This document shows, one piece after another, positions 37,195 to 46,741 of a stretch of 64,000 bases of DNA. Both the position numbers and the translations under genes were made by a program. A model generated the notes under the pieces. That model did not search any database, had not been told where the DNA came from, and worked only from the letters and a program-made list of their open reading frames with translations. Each line of letters opens with the position of its first letter. The stretch's first letter is position 1. Source of the DNA: Phaeobacter sp. QD34_24 (GTDB taxonomy: Bacteria; Pseudomonadota; Alphaproteobacteria; Rhodobacterales; Rhodobacteraceae); the NCBI RefSeq assembly GCF_028890115.1, contig NZ_JARCJD010000001.1, positions 248,001-312,000 on the forward strand, read 5' to 3'.

Positions 37195-37514
37195 TCGCAG
37201 TCCTTTTGGACTAGGGATCCGCCGCCACAGGGTGGCCCCTGATCGCGCGCGGTGCAAACCGCAGGCGCCTTGGCGCCCCGTCCGGATTCGCCGCATATCC
37301 CGATGGGATCGGCGCAAAACGCGGCTGCAAGGGCCGTTTTCCCCCACTTTTTCTGCGCTGCGTCATTCTTGAACGCCACGTCATAAATGGCTCTCGCTAC
37401 GTCAGACCTACAAGTGACGCAGCGTACAGCTTACGTAAACGTCAAGAAGTTGTTGTAAAACCCCCATCAGCTGTTCAACTTTGGGATGCACGAAAGCAGT
37501 CAAGAGTGACGACG
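37195..37514. promoter_or_regulatory. Promoter region ahead of the acyl-CoA operon with repeated CGTCA half-sites
   Basis: About 320 bases between two MerR genes. It holds five copies of (A/G)CGTCA in direct or reverse orientation starting at 37360, 37378, 37399, 37415 (reverse) and 37439. Two form larger symmetric elements: CGCTACGTCA/TGACGCAGCG (arms 37395-37404 and 37415-37424, one mismatch), and TTACGTAAACGTCAA (37431-37445), which resembles LiuR-type operators. The region nearest the downstream gene holds the probable promoter. Confidence 0.55.
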
Positions 37515-37928
37515 ATGACCGAGACGATGATCGAAGAGACAAAATCCATCCGCCAGATGTGCGACGAGCACGACGTGACTCCGCGCACCCTGCGGTTCTA
37601 CGAGGCCAAGGAACTGCTGTTCCCGATCCGCGACGGCCAGAAACGCCTGTTCACCAAACGCGATGGCGCGCGGCTGAAACTGATCCTGCGCGGCAAGCGC
37701 TTTGGCTTCAGCCTTGAGGAAATCCGTCAGCTTCTGGATCTCTACCACATTGGCGATCAGCAGCTCACCCAGCTGTCGCGCACCTATGATGTCGCCTGCG
37801 ACCGGCTTGCCGACATGGAACGCCAGCGCGATGAGCTGAATGAAGCGATCGATGATCTGAAAGACCAGCTGAAATGGGGCGAAAGTGTCATCGCCTCGAT
37901 GAAATCCGAACAGGAGGCCGCCGAATAA
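37515..37928 (+). CDS. MerR family transcriptional regulator, second copy
   Basis: A MerR-type regulator of 137 residues related to the first copy. The helix-turn-helix contains SIRQMCDEHDVTPRTLRFYEAKELL, then LILRGKRFGFSLEEIRQLLDL, and a long coiled coil ending in EQEAAE. No metal-binding cysteines. I use ATG 37515, with AAGAG eight bases before; an earlier GTG at 37506 and a later ATG at 37527 are alternatives. The acyl-CoA dehydrogenase gene begins 76 bases downstream on the same strand, so it probably controls the catabolic operon and itself. Confidence 0.9.
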   Translation: MTETMIEETKSIRQMCDEHDVTPRTLRFYEAKELLFPIRDGQKRLFTKRDGARLKLILRGKRFGFSLEEIRQLLDLYHIGDQQLTQLSRTYDVACDRLADMERQRDELNEAIDDLKDQLKWGESVIASMKSEQEAAE

Positions 37929-38004
37929 CCCGGCCCCTTCCCCGGATCTCCTGCCCTTCGGGGGATCTTGCACACACAACGAATGAAACAGGACGAGGAC
38001 AAAG

Positions 38005-39786
38005 ATGCCCGTTTACAACGCTCCCACCAAGGACACCCAGTTCATCCTGCACGATGTCTTGAACGTCTCCGCGGCGACCACGCCGGGCTATGATGAGCTG
38101 GAGCGCGACTTTACCGCCGCCATTCTGGAAGAGGCCGGCAAGATCAGCTCCGAAGTGCTGCACCCGCTGAACGTGGTGGGCGACACCGAAGGCTGCCGCC
38201 TGGAAAACGGCGTCGTCTATACGCCGACCGGTTTCAAGGAAGCCTTTGAACAGGTGAAGGAAGGCGGCTGGACCGGCCTCGACATGCCCGAAGCATATGG
38301 CGGGCAGAACATGCCCTACGTCATGGGCACCGCCGTGGGCGAGATGTTCTCCTCGGCGAACCAGGCCTTCGTGATGTACCAGGGCCTGACCCATGGCGCC
38401 GCCTCGGCGATCCTGGCCCATGGCACGGACGCGCAGAAAGACACCTACCTGCCCAAGATGGTGTCTTGCGAATGGACCGGCACCATGAACCTGACCGAAC
38501 CGCATTGCGGTACCGACCTCGGCCTGATGCGCACCAAGGCGGAACCGCAGGCAGATGGCAGCTACAAGGTCTCGGGTCAGAAAATCTTCATCTCGGCCGG
38601 TGATCACGACATGTCCGATAACGTGATCCACCTGGTTCTGGCCAAGATCCCCGGCGGCCCCGAAGGCATCAAGGGCGTCAGCCTGTTCATCGTGCCGAAG
38701 TTCATCGTCAACGAAGACGGCTCGGTCGGTGAACGCAACGGTGTCTCCGTCGGCAACATCGAAAAGAAGATGGGCATCCACGGCAACTCCACCTGCGTGA
38801 TGAACTATGACGAGGCCACCGGTTACCTTCTGGGCACCGAGCACAAGGGCATGCGCGCCATGTTCACCATGATGAACGAGGCCCGTCTGGGCGTCGGCAT
38901 GCAGGGTGTCGCCCAGGCCGAAGCCGCCTATCAGAACGCGGTGGAATACGCCAAGGACCGCCTGCAGGGCCGCGATGTCACCGGTGTGAAGAACCCCGAT
39001 GGCCCCGCCGATCCGCTGATCGTGCACCCCGATATCCGCCGCAGCCTGATGGATCAGAAAAGCTTTGTCGAAGGGGGCCGCGCCTTCCTTCTGTGGGGCG
39101 CCTCCATGATCGACAAGGCGCATCGCGAAGGTGACAAGGATGCCGACGGCCTGGTCTCGCTGCTGACCCCCGTGATCAAGGGCTTCCTCACGGATGAAGG
39201 CTACGACATGACCGTGAAGGCGCAGCAGGTCTATGGCGGCCACGGCTATATCGAAGAACACGGCATGAGCCAGTACACCCGCGACGCCCGGATCGCGCAG
39301 ATCTATGAAGGTGCCAACGGCGTTCAGGCGCTGGATCTGGTGGGCCGCAAGCTGGCGCAGGACGGCGGCAAGCACGTCATGGCCTTCTTCGAACTGGTGA
39401 AGAGCTTCTGCAAGGACAACGCTGGTATTTCCGAGGCTTACGCCAAGGATTTCATCGAGCCTCTTAAGGCCGCCTCGAAGGATCTGCAGGCCGCGGGGAT
39501 GTACTTCATGCAAAACGGCATGAAGAACCCCAACAATGCGCTGGCCGGATCCTATGACTTCATGCACATGTTCGGCCATGTCTGCCTGGGCCTGATGTGG
39601 GCCGAGATGGGCAAGGCGGCGCAGGCCGCACTGGATGCGGGCACCGATGACGCGGCGTTCTATGAGACAAAGCTGACCACCGGCCGCTACTACATGGCGC
39701 GGCGTCTGCCTGCCACCAAGCTGCACCTGGCGCGCATCGAAAGCGGTGCCGACACGGTGATGGCCCTGGACGCGGCAAACTTCTGA
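38005..39786 (+). CDS. Large acyl-CoA dehydrogenase (DmdC-like class)
   Basis: A 593-residue flavoprotein dehydrogenase. It is longer than the usual 380 because of a C-terminal extension, as in the FadE/DmdC group. Motifs include [19 protein letters not shown] (flavin and substrate region), MGIHGNSTC, and a late [13 protein letters not shown] carrying the likely catalytic glutamate. The class includes 3-methylmercaptopropionyl-CoA dehydrogenase of DMSP demethylation as well as long-chain enzymes. Length and start at [10 protein letters not shown] match. The neighbouring beta-oxidation genes suggest a fatty-acid or related acyl-CoA substrate, so I do not name it dmdC. Confidence 0.92.
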   Translation: MPVYNAPTKDTQFILHDVLNVSAATTPGYDELERDFTAAILEEAGKISSEVLHPLNVVGDTEGCRLENGVVYTPTGFKEAFEQVKEGGWTGLDMPEAYGGQNMPYVMGTAVGEMFSSANQAFVMYQGLTHGAASAILAHGTDAQKDTYLPKMVSCEWTGTMNLTEPHCGTDLGLMRTKAEPQADGSYKVSGQKIFISAGDHDMSDNVIHLVLAKIPGGPEGIKGVSLFIVPKFIVNEDGSVGERNGVSVGNIEKKMGIHGNSTCVMNYDEATGYLLGTEHKGMRAMFTMMNEARLGVGMQGVAQAEAAYQNAVEYAKDRLQGRDVTGVKNPDGPADPLIVHPDIRRSLMDQKSFVEGGRAFLLWGASMIDKAHREGDKDADGLVSLLTPVIKGFLTDEGYDMTVKAQQVYGGHGYIEEHGMSQYTRDARIAQIYEGANGVQALDLVGRKLAQDGGKHVMAFFELVKSFCKDNAGISEAYAKDFIEPLKAASKDLQAAGMYFMQNGMKNPNNALAGSYDFMHMFGHVCLGLMWAEMGKAAQAALDAGTDDAAFYETKLTTGRYYMARRLPATKLHLARIESGADTVMALDAANF

Positions 39787-39857
39787 TCCAAAGCCGGGGC
39801 GCCCTGTTTGGCGGCGCCCCGTTCCGCCCTGAACCCGGCCCAAAGGAGCATCACGAG

Positions 39858-40070
39858 ATGCCAAAACGGTTCCGCCTGACCCGCCGCTTTCCGGTCGCCA
39901 TGACCGAGGACGGCTACCGTCGGCTGAAACGCTTTGCCTCCGAGGCGGGCCTGGACGAGGGAGAGGCGCTGTCCTTTCTGTTCGAGAATTTCGACAGCGT
40001 CACCGACACGGAAAACCTGACCCACCGGCTGCGCCTGTTCAACAGCGCGCTGGACGACAGAAAAAGATAG
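39858..40070 (+). CDS. Small conserved hypothetical protein
   Basis: A 70-residue protein between two acyl-CoA dehydrogenase genes. It has a basic start (KRFRLTRRFPVAMTEDGYRRLKRFA) and an amphipathic helix with the pattern of a small DNA- or protein-binding fold. An AAGGAGC ribosome binding site precedes the ATG. Family not recognised. The tight spacing in the operon supports a real gene. Confidence 0.72.
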   Translation: MPKRFRLTRRFPVAMTEDGYRRLKRFASEAGLDEGEALSFLFENFDSVTDTENLTHRLRLFNSALDDRKR

Positions 40071-40103
40071 CTGCGCCAAAAAAACGCGGCGAAAGGGAGA
40101 GAC

Positions 40104-41255
40104 ATGAGCACAGAAACCCGTTCCGCCTGGATGACCGACGAACACCAGATGCTGGCCGACATGACGGCGCAGTTCATCACCAATGAATGGATGCCCAAAT
40201 ACGAGAAATGGCGCAAACAGGGGATGATGGACCGCGAGACCTGGAACCAGGCCGGAGAGCTGGGCCTGCTCTGCCCCTCCATCCCCGAGGAATACGGCGG
40301 TGCGGGCGGCGATTTCGGTCATGAGGCCGCGATCCTGATCGAAGGCAGCCGCGCCAACCTCGCCAGCTGGGGTCATGGCATCCATTCCGGCATCGTCGGC
40401 CATTACATCCTGGAATATGGCACCGAAGAGCAGAAGAAGCGCTGGCTGCCGAAGATGGTCACCGGCGAACTGGTCGGCGCGCTGGCGATGACCGAACCTT
40501 CGACCGGCTCGGACGTGCAGCGGATCAAGACGAAGGCGATTCGCGACGGCAATGCCTACCGCCTGTCGGGCCAGAAGACCTTTATCACCAATGGTCAGCA
40601 CGCCAACCTGATCCTTGTGGCTGCGAAGACCGACCCGTCGCTGGGCTCCAAAGGCGTGTCGCTGGTGGCGCTTGAAACCGATGGCGCCGAGGGCTTCCAG
40701 CGCGGGCGCAACCTGGAAAAGGTGGGCCTGCATGCCGCCGACACATCGGAACTGTTCTTCGACAACGTAGAGATCCCGCCGGAAAACATCCTGGGCCAGG
40801 AAGAGGGCAAGGGCTTCTACCAGATGATGCAGCAGCTGCCGCAGGAACGTCTGATCATCGCCTGCGGTGCGGTCGGCGCCATGGAAGGCGCGGTAGAGCG
40901 CACCATCGCCTATTGCAAGGAACGCGAAGCCTTTGGCGGCCCGCTGACCCAGTTCCAGAACACCCGTTTCAAACTGGTGGAATGCTTGACCAAGACCAAG
41001 GTGGCGCGCGCCTTCCTTGATGAATGCATGGTCGAACACCTGCAGGGCAAGCTGACGGTCGAGAAGGCCGCGATGGCGAAATACTGGACCACCGACACCC
41101 AGGGCGAAGTGCTGGACGAATGCGTGCAGATGCACGGCGGCTATGGCTTCATGCAGGAATATGCGGTCGCGGAAATGTGGGCTGACGCCCGTGTTCAGCG
41201 GATCTACGGTGGCACCAACGAGATCATGAAGGAACTGATCTCGCGGAGCCTTTGA
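40104..41255 (+). CDS. Acyl-CoA dehydrogenase
   Basis: A 383-residue standard acyl-CoA dehydrogenase. [17 protein letters not shown] binds substrate and flavin, [11 protein letters not shown] is typical, and the catalytic glutamate lies near the C-terminal [20 protein letters not shown] before the ATG gives a good ribosome binding site. It sits 34 bases after a small gene, inside the beta-oxidation operon. Chain-length preference is not readable; similarity is to long-chain or general dehydrogenases. Confidence 0.95.
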   Translation: MSTETRSAWMTDEHQMLADMTAQFITNEWMPKYEKWRKQGMMDRETWNQAGELGLLCPSIPEEYGGAGGDFGHEAAILIEGSRANLASWGHGIHSGIVGHYILEYGTEEQKKRWLPKMVTGELVGALAMTEPSTGSDVQRIKTKAIRDGNAYRLSGQKTFITNGQHANLILVAAKTDPSLGSKGVSLVALETDGAEGFQRGRNLEKVGLHAADTSELFFDNVEIPPENILGQEEGKGFYQMMQQLPQERLIIACGAVGAMEGAVERTIAYCKEREAFGGPLTQFQNTRFKLVECLTKTKVARAFLDECMVEHLQGKLTVEKAAMAKYWTTDTQGEVLDECVQMHGGYGFMQEYAVAEMWADARVQRIYGGTNEIMKELISRSL

Positions 41256-41285
41256 CCTGCGATATTCCTTGGGAGGATTTGAGAG

Positions 41286-41918
41286 ATGACCATCAAACTG
41301 CATTGCTTTGGCGAAAGCGGGAACGCCTACAAGGCCGCGCTGGCGCTGGAGCTGTCGGGCCTTGAGTGGGAGCCTGTTTTCGTCGATTTCTTCGCCGGGG
41401 TGAACCGTAGCCCGGAATTTCGCGAGATGAACGTGATGGGCGAAGCGCCGGTGATGGAAGACGGCGACCTGCGCCTGACGCAATCGGGCGCCATCCAGCA
41501 ATATATCACTGATAAATCTGGCAAATTTGGCGGCGCGCCGGAAGACAAATACGAGGTGCTGCGCTGGGTTCTGTGGGACAACCACAAACTCTCGAGCCAG
41601 GCGGGCATGACCCGCTTCCTGATGAACTTCCTGCCCGAAGACAAACGCCCCGCCCAGGTGATCGGCTTCATGCAAGGGCGGCTCAAGGCAGCCTATGCGA
41701 CGCTGAACGCCCATCTTGAGGGGCGCGAGTGGATCGTCGGCGACGGGATCACCAATGCGGATCTCTCCTGCTGCGGCTACCTATACTACCCCGAACCCTT
41801 CGGCTTTGACCGCGCCGAATGGCCCCATATCGACGCCTGGCTGACGCGCCTCAGCGAAACGCCCGGCTGGAAACACCCCTATGATCTGATGCCCGGCAAC
41901 CCGTCGGACCGAGCTTGA
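41286..41918 (+). CDS. Glutathione S-transferase family protein
   Basis: A 210-residue GST-like protein. The N-terminal thioredoxin fold contains KLHCFGESGNAYKAALAL and the cis-proline segment GEAPVMED, then DLRLTQSGAIQQYI for glutathione binding. The helical C-terminal domain follows. It lies between the acyl-CoA dehydrogenase and thiolase genes, with about 30 and 10 bases between. Its role may be glutathione conjugation of an acyl intermediate or of an electrophile; that is inference. No active-site serine or tyrosine could be assigned with certainty. Confidence 0.9.
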   Translation: MTIKLHCFGESGNAYKAALALELSGLEWEPVFVDFFAGVNRSPEFREMNVMGEAPVMEDGDLRLTQSGAIQQYITDKSGKFGGAPEDKYEVLRWVLWDNHKLSSQAGMTRFLMNFLPEDKRPAQVIGFMQGRLKAAYATLNAHLEGREWIVGDGITNADLSCCGYLYYPEPFGFDRAEWPHIDAWLTRLSETPGWKHPYDLMPGNPSDRA

Positions 41919-41928
41919 GGAGACTCAG

Positions 41929-43140
41929 ATGACCGAAGCTTATATCTATGACGCGATCCGCACCCCGCGCGGCAAGGGTCGCAAGGACGGCTCCCTGCAC
42001 GAGGTGACCTCGGTGCGGCTGTCTGCCGTCACCCTGAACGCCATGAAAGAGCGCAACAACCTGGAAGGTCACGCCGTCGAGGACGTGATCTGGGGCAACG
42101 TCACCCAGGTGATGGAACAGGGCGGCTGCCTTGCGCGCACCGCGGTTCTGGCCTCGGACCTCGACGAAAGCATTCCGGGCCTTGCCATCAACCGCTTTTG
42201 CGCATCCGGCATGGAAGCCGTGAACCTGGCCGCAAACCAGGTCAAGGGCGGCGCGGGCAAGGCCTATATCGCGGGCGGCGTTGAAATGATGGGCCGCGTT
42301 GCCATGGGCAGCGATGGCGCCGCCATCGCCGTGGATCCTTCGGTCGCGATGGAGACCTATTTCGTGCCGCAAGGCATCTCGGCCGATATCATCGCCACCG
42401 AATACGGCTTTACCCGCGAACAGGCCGATGCGCTGGCCGTGGAATCCCAGCGCCGTGCCAAGGAAGCCTGGGACCAGGGCCGGTTCTCCAAATCGGTGAT
42501 CACCGTCAAGGATCAGAACGGGCTGACCATCCTGGACCGCGACGAATACATGCGCCCGCAGACCGACATGCAGTCGCTTGGCGCGCTGAACCCCTCGTTC
42601 CAGATGATGGGCGAACAGATGCCCGGTTTCGATGCGGTGGCCAAGCTGAAGTACCCGCATCTGGAGCGGATCAACCACATCCACCACGCGGGCAACTCCT
42701 CCGGCATCGTCGATGGCGCCGCCGCCGTGCTGATCGGCAACAAGGAGTTTGGCGAGGAATACGGGTTGAAACCGCGTGCCCGCATCAAGGCGACCACCAA
42801 GGTCGGCACCGATCCCACCATCATGCTGACCGGCCCCGTGCCCGCAACGCAGAAGATCCTGGCCGACAATGGCATGGCAATTGGCGATATCGATCTCTTT
42901 GAGGTCAACGAAGCCTTTGCCTCGGTCGTGCTGCGCTTCCAGCAGGCCTTTGACGTGGATCCTGCACTGGTGAACCCCAACGGCGGCTCCATTGCCATGG
43001 GGCACCCGCTGGGTGCCACCGGCGCGATGATCATCGGCGCACTGCTGGACGAGCTGGAGCGCACCGACAAGGAAGTCGGCCTGGCCACGCTCTGCATCGC
43101 TTCCGGCATGGGTGCGGCCACCATCATCGAGCGCGTCTGA
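41929..43140 (+). CDS. fadA: Acetyl-CoA acyltransferase (thiolase)
   Basis: A 403-residue thiolase for the last step of beta-oxidation. The nucleophilic cysteine is C91 in NRFCASGMEA, the histidine is in GSIAMGHPLGATGA, and the second cysteine is in LCIASGMGAA. The length is normal. The last base of its stop overlaps the first base of the cupin gene start. Named by context with the FadJ-type gene downstream; acetoacetyl-CoA thiolase is less likely. Confidence 0.95.
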   Translation: MTEAYIYDAIRTPRGKGRKDGSLHEVTSVRLSAVTLNAMKERNNLEGHAVEDVIWGNVTQVMEQGGCLARTAVLASDLDESIPGLAINRFCASGMEAVNLAANQVKGGAGKAYIAGGVEMMGRVAMGSDGAAIAVDPSVAMETYFVPQGISADIIATEYGFTREQADALAVESQRRAKEAWDQGRFSKSVITVKDQNGLTILDRDEYMRPQTDMQSLGALNPSFQMMGEQMPGFDAVAKLKYPHLERINHIHHAGNSSGIVDGAAAVLIGNKEFGEEYGLKPRARIKATTKVGTDPTIMLTGPVPATQKILADNGMAIGDIDLFEVNEAFASVVLRFQQAFDVDPALVNPNGGSIAMGHPLGATGAMIIGALLDELERTDKEVGLATLCIASGMGAATIIERV

Positions 43141-43625
43141 TGCCCAAGCTGAACCTGGCCGATATCCCCTGGCGGACAGGCTCTGCCTATCCTGGCAAGC
43201 TGGCAGAGGCGGTCGCGGGCCGCTCCAGCCAGCGCCTGGGCGATGCGGGCGGGCTCACGCAGTTCGGCGTGAACCTGGTTCAGCTTGCGCCCGGCGGCCT
43301 GTCGTCCTTGCGCCATTACCACATGGAGCAGGACGAATTCCTGATGGTCACCTCCGGGGTCTGCACCCTGATCGACGATCACGGGCAGACAGAACTGCAC
43401 CCGGGCGATTGCGCCACTTTCCCTGCAGGCGAGGCCAACGGTCGTCACCTGAAGAACGCTACCGACGCGCCGGCCACCTTCCTGGTGGTGGGCACGCGCA
43501 CCGAAACAGAGACCGCTTATTACAGCGATATGGACATGATGGTGAAACAGGGCCCCGAGGGGTCACTCTTCACCCGCAAGGACGGCAGCCCGCTGACGGC
43601 TGACCAGATCGGAGACGAAACATGA
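43140..43625 (+). CDS. Cupin domain protein in the beta-oxidation operon
   Basis: A 161-residue single-domain cupin. The conserved loops are LSSLRHYHMEQDEFLMVTSG (with metal-binding histidines) and HPGDCATFPAGEANGRHLKN. It is one base overlapped with fadA and four bases with fadJ, so it is translationally coupled to both. No enzymatic function is known for close relatives; a sensory or protective role in acyl-CoA metabolism is only inference. Confidence 0.9.
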   Translation: MPKLNLADIPWRTGSAYPGKLAEAVAGRSSQRLGDAGGLTQFGVNLVQLAPGGLSSLRHYHMEQDEFLMVTSGVCTLIDDHGQTELHPGDCATFPAGEANGRHLKNATDAPATFLVVGTRTETETAYYSDMDMMVKQGPEGSLFTRKDGSPLTADQIGDET

Positions 43626-45826
43626 CTGAGTTTACGCTTTCCAAGGACGCCGACGGCGTTGCAACCATCACCTGGGATGTGCCCGGCAAGACCATGAACG
43701 TGATGTCCTTTGACGGGCTCATGGAGCTGGAAGCCGCCATCGACGACGCATTGGCCGACGATGCGGTCAAGGGCATCGTGATCACATCCGGAAAGGAAGG
43801 CTCCTTTGCCGGCGGCATGGACCTGAACCTCTTGGCGGTGATGAAGGAAGAGGCCGGTGACGATCCCGCACGCGGCGTCTTTGACGGTATCATGAAAATG
43901 CACGCCCTTCTGCGCAAGATCGAACTGGCAGGCATGGACCCCAAGACCAAGAAGGGCGGCAAGCCGATTGCCACCGCCCTGCCCGGCACTGCAGCGGGTA
44001 TCGGCATGGAGCTGCCGCTGGCCACGCATCGCATCTTTGCCGCCGAGAACCCCAAGGCGAAATACGGCCTGCCGGAAATCATGGTCGGCATCTTCCCCGG
44101 CGCCGGCGGCACCACCCGCATGGTACGCAAGGTGGGCGCCATTGCAGCAGCCCCCTTGCTGCTGGAAGGTCGGATGCTGGATGTGAAAAAGGCCAAAAGC
44201 GCTGGCTATATCGATGAAATCGCAGCAGATCCCGTCGCCGCCGCGAAGGAATGGGTGCTGAACGCCAAACCTGCGGATCTGGTGAAACCCTGGGATGCCA
44301 AGGGCTACAAGATGCCCGGCGGCGCGCCCTATCACCCCGCCGGTTTCATGAACTTCGTCGGCGCTTCGGCGATGATCAACGGCAAGACGCAGGGCGCCTT
44401 CCCGGCGGCCAAGGCGCTTCTGTCGGCGGTCTATGAAGGCGCGCTGGTCGATTTCGACACCGCGCTCAAGATCGAAGCGCGCTGGTTCACCTCCGTCATC
44501 ATGAACCCCTCGTCGGGCGCCATGATCCGCTCGCTGTTCCTGAACAAGGAAGCGCTGGAAAAAGGCGCGGTGCGTCCCAAGGATGTGCCCGATCAGCGGG
44601 TGAAGAAACTGGGCGTTCTGGGGGCTGGCATGATGGGTGCCGGCATCGCGCTGGTCTCGGCCCAGGCCGGTATGGAAGTGGTCCTGGTGGATCGCGATCA
44701 GGCCGCTGCCGACAAGGGCAAGGCCTATACCGAAGCCTATCTCGACAAGGGCATGAAACGCGGCAAGGTCACGGCCGAAAAGAAAGAGGCGGTGCTGGGC
44801 CTGATCACCGCCACCCCCGATCTGGAGGCGCTGAAAGGCTGCGATCTGATCATTGAAGCGGTGTTTGAAGATCCCGGCGTCAAGGCCGAGATGACCAAGA
44901 AGGTCGAGGCGATCATCCCCGAGGATTGCATCTTTGCCTCCAACACCTCGACCCTGCCGATCACCGATCTGGCCAAGGCCTCCAGCCGTCCCGAGCAGTT
45001 CATCGGCATCCACTTCTTCTCGCCGGTCGAGAAGATGCTGCTGGTGGAGATCATCAAGGGCAAGGAAACCGGTGATCGCGCCGTGGCCAAGGCGCTCGAC
45101 TATGTGCGCCAGATCAAGAAGACCCCGATCGTGGTGAATGATGCGCGTTTCTTCTACGCCAACCGCTGCATCATTCCTTACATCAACGAAGGTCTGCGCA
45201 TGATCACCGAGGGCGTCTCGCCCGTCCTGATCGACAATGCGGCGCGCCAGCTGGGCTTCCCGGTGGGTCCGATCCAGCTCAATGACGAGACCTCGATCGA
45301 TCTGGGCGCCAAGATCGCCCGCGCCACCAAGGCAGCCATGGGCGATGCCTACCCGGATAGCCCGGCAGACGATCTGATCTTCTGGCTTGAGGATCTCGGC
45401 CGTCTGGGTCGCAAGTCCAACGCCGGCTTCTTCGACTATGATGAAAAGGGCAAGCGCACCGAATACTGGAAAGGCATGCAGGAGAAATACCCGCTGGCCG
45501 AGGACCAGCCCGATCTGATCGAAGTGCAGGAACGGCTGATGTTCGCCCAGGTTCTGGAAGCCGTGCGCGCGCTGGAAGAAGGTGTGCTGATGGATATCCG
45601 CGAAGGCGACGTGGGCGCAATCCTGGCCTGGGGCTTTGCGCCCTGGTCCGGCGGCCCGCTGTCCTGGCTCGACATCATCGGCACGCCCTACGCCGCCGAG
45701 CGCTGCGACCAGCTGACCGAAGCCTATGGTGAGCGCTTCACCTGCCCGCCGCTGTTGCGGGAGATGGCCGAAAAGGGTCAAAGCTTCTATGGCCGGTTCA
45801 ACCCGGACGCCGCAGCGGCTGCCTGA
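43622..45826 (+). CDS. fadJ: Fused enoyl-CoA hydratase/3-hydroxyacyl-CoA dehydrogenase
   Basis: A 734-residue multifunctional FadJ/FadB-type protein. The crotonase domain (1-190) has GSFAGGMDL for the oxyanion hole and GIGMELPLATHR and GLPEIMVGIFPGAGG with the catalytic glutamates. The dehydrogenase domain starts with LGVLGAGMMGAGIA (NAD binding), and FFSPVEKMLLVEII is the 3-hydroxyacyl-CoA dehydrogenase signature. It ends the operon. A plausible terminator follows. Partner thiolase is two genes upstream. Confidence 0.96.
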   Translation: MTEFTLSKDADGVATITWDVPGKTMNVMSFDGLMELEAAIDDALADDAVKGIVITSGKEGSFAGGMDLNLLAVMKEEAGDDPARGVFDGIMKMHALLRKIELAGMDPKTKKGGKPIATALPGTAAGIGMELPLATHRIFAAENPKAKYGLPEIMVGIFPGAGGTTRMVRKVGAIAAAPLLLEGRMLDVKKAKSAGYIDEIAADPVAAAKEWVLNAKPADLVKPWDAKGYKMPGGAPYHPAGFMNFVGASAMINGKTQGAFPAAKALLSAVYEGALVDFDTALKIEARWFTSVIMNPSSGAMIRSLFLNKEALEKGAVRPKDVPDQRVKKLGVLGAGMMGAGIALVSAQAGMEVVLVDRDQAAADKGKAYTEAYLDKGMKRGKVTAEKKEAVLGLITATPDLEALKGCDLIIEAVFEDPGVKAEMTKKVEAIIPEDCIFASNTSTLPITDLAKASSRPEQFIGIHFFSPVEKMLLVEIIKGKETGDRAVAKALDYVRQIKKTPIVVNDARFFYANRCIIPYINEGLRMITEGVSPVLIDNAARQLGFPVGPIQLNDETSIDLGAKIARATKAAMGDAYPDSPADDLIFWLEDLGRLGRKSNAGFFDYDEKGKRTEYWKGMQEKYPLAEDQPDLIEVQERLMFAQVLEAVRALEEGVLMDIREGDVGAILAWGFAPWSGGPLSWLDIIGTPYAAERCDQLTEAYGERFTCPPLLREMAEKGQSFYGRFNPDAAAAA

Positions 45827-45847
45827 ACATCGCTTCAATAAATCATT

Positions 45848-45882
45848 TGGCCGATCCAATACTGGGCCGGCCATTTCATTTT
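45848..45882 (+). terminator. Probable terminator of the acyl-CoA operon
   Basis: TGGCCG (45848-45853) and CGGCCA (45868-45873) form a short stem with a 14-base loop, followed by a T-rich TTTCATTTT run. It starts about 20 bases past the fadJ stop. Confidence 0.55.
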
Positions 45883-45969
45883 CTGCACATCCCTTTACTT
45901 ACAAACGAAAAAAGCCACCCGCCCCTCTACTCAGGCAGCGGATGGCAGAATTGCCCTGCTCGATAGGGC

Positions 45970-46632
45970 TCAGCTTATGATTGGAAATCCGGTGGTGCTA
46001 TGCGCTGTCGCGGTGTCAAACGGAGCGCAGGTTTCTGACGCAATCATCGCCTGAACCAGTTTGCGCGCCTCATTCGGGGGCATCACCGTGTAGAGGTCAG
46101 TGCCGACCGGATCCGCCAGAAGATCCCGTTCCGTCGGAGCATAGCCCAGCAAACCCGCCTCAAGATAGACTACCTCATCCGTGGCAAAACGGGGAACGAT
46201 CACCTCGACTTCGGCTGCCGGATGCAGCCGCTGGATGCCACGATAGCCCTCCAGCGCGCAGGCAGGCACCACGGCAAAGGGATCACCCTGAATGTCCTGG
46301 ACCAGATCGCTTTCGACCAGAACCCCCTGATCCGGCGTCAGATACATGGGCACGCGATTGTTCAGCGCATCGCGCGGCACCAGGACCGGGCACATCATCG
46401 CATCCTCTGGCTCTTCGCTGATCTTCAGGGTTTCGCGGCTCAATCCGATCAGAGGCTGCATGCCGTGATCAAAGGTCAGCACCTGATCCCCAACCGTCAA
46501 CGCCTCGATCGGGCGCCACCCGAGGTTCGATGCCACATGGGTTCCGGCCAGGAAACCGCCAAGGCCAACCGACACCATCGGCACCGCCGGTTGAGAGGAA
46601 GATCCACCGCGTTTCTGGAACCAATCGAGCAT
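45970..46632 (-). CDS. Hint domain protein with altered start of the Hint fold
   Basis: A 220-residue protein with a Hint-type (hedgehog/intein) domain: GGFLAGTHVASNLGWRPIE begins the domain, followed by GDQVLTFDHGMQPLIG and a later PMYLTPDQGVLVES block. In canonical Hint proteins the first residue of the motif is a nucleophilic Cys or Ser before F-x-x-GT. Here a glycine holds that place, so self-cleavage may be lost. Start is the ATG at 46632 in a strong context; a longer frame to 46668 is possible. Similar proteins are abundant in roseobacters, where function is unknown. Confidence 0.78.
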   Translation of the reverse strand: MLDWFQKRGGSSSQPAVPMVSVGLGGFLAGTHVASNLGWRPIEALTVGDQVLTFDHGMQPLIGLSRETLKISEEPEDAMMCPVLVPRDALNNRVPMYLTPDQGVLVESDLVQDIQGDPFAVVPACALEGYRGIQRLHPAAEVEVIVPRFATDEVVYLEAGLLGYAPTERDLLADPVGTDLYTVMPPNEARKLVQAMIASETCAPFDTATAHSTTGFPIIS

Positions 46633-46741
46633 TCGCGACCCTTTCCGGCCAGCGCCGCCGCAGGGCATATCCCTTTGACCGCATTGCCTTTTTCATCTAT
46701 TCAACCGGGGCGATGCGCCCCGTCTTAAACAGAAGTAAAGG

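Noticed and set aside
37888-39864. A 658-codon frame opposite the large acyl-CoA dehydrogenase
   Set aside because: Antisense shadow; no family features, no ribosome binding site. Similar shadows lie opposite the thiolase, fadJ, fumC, dctD and rne genes.
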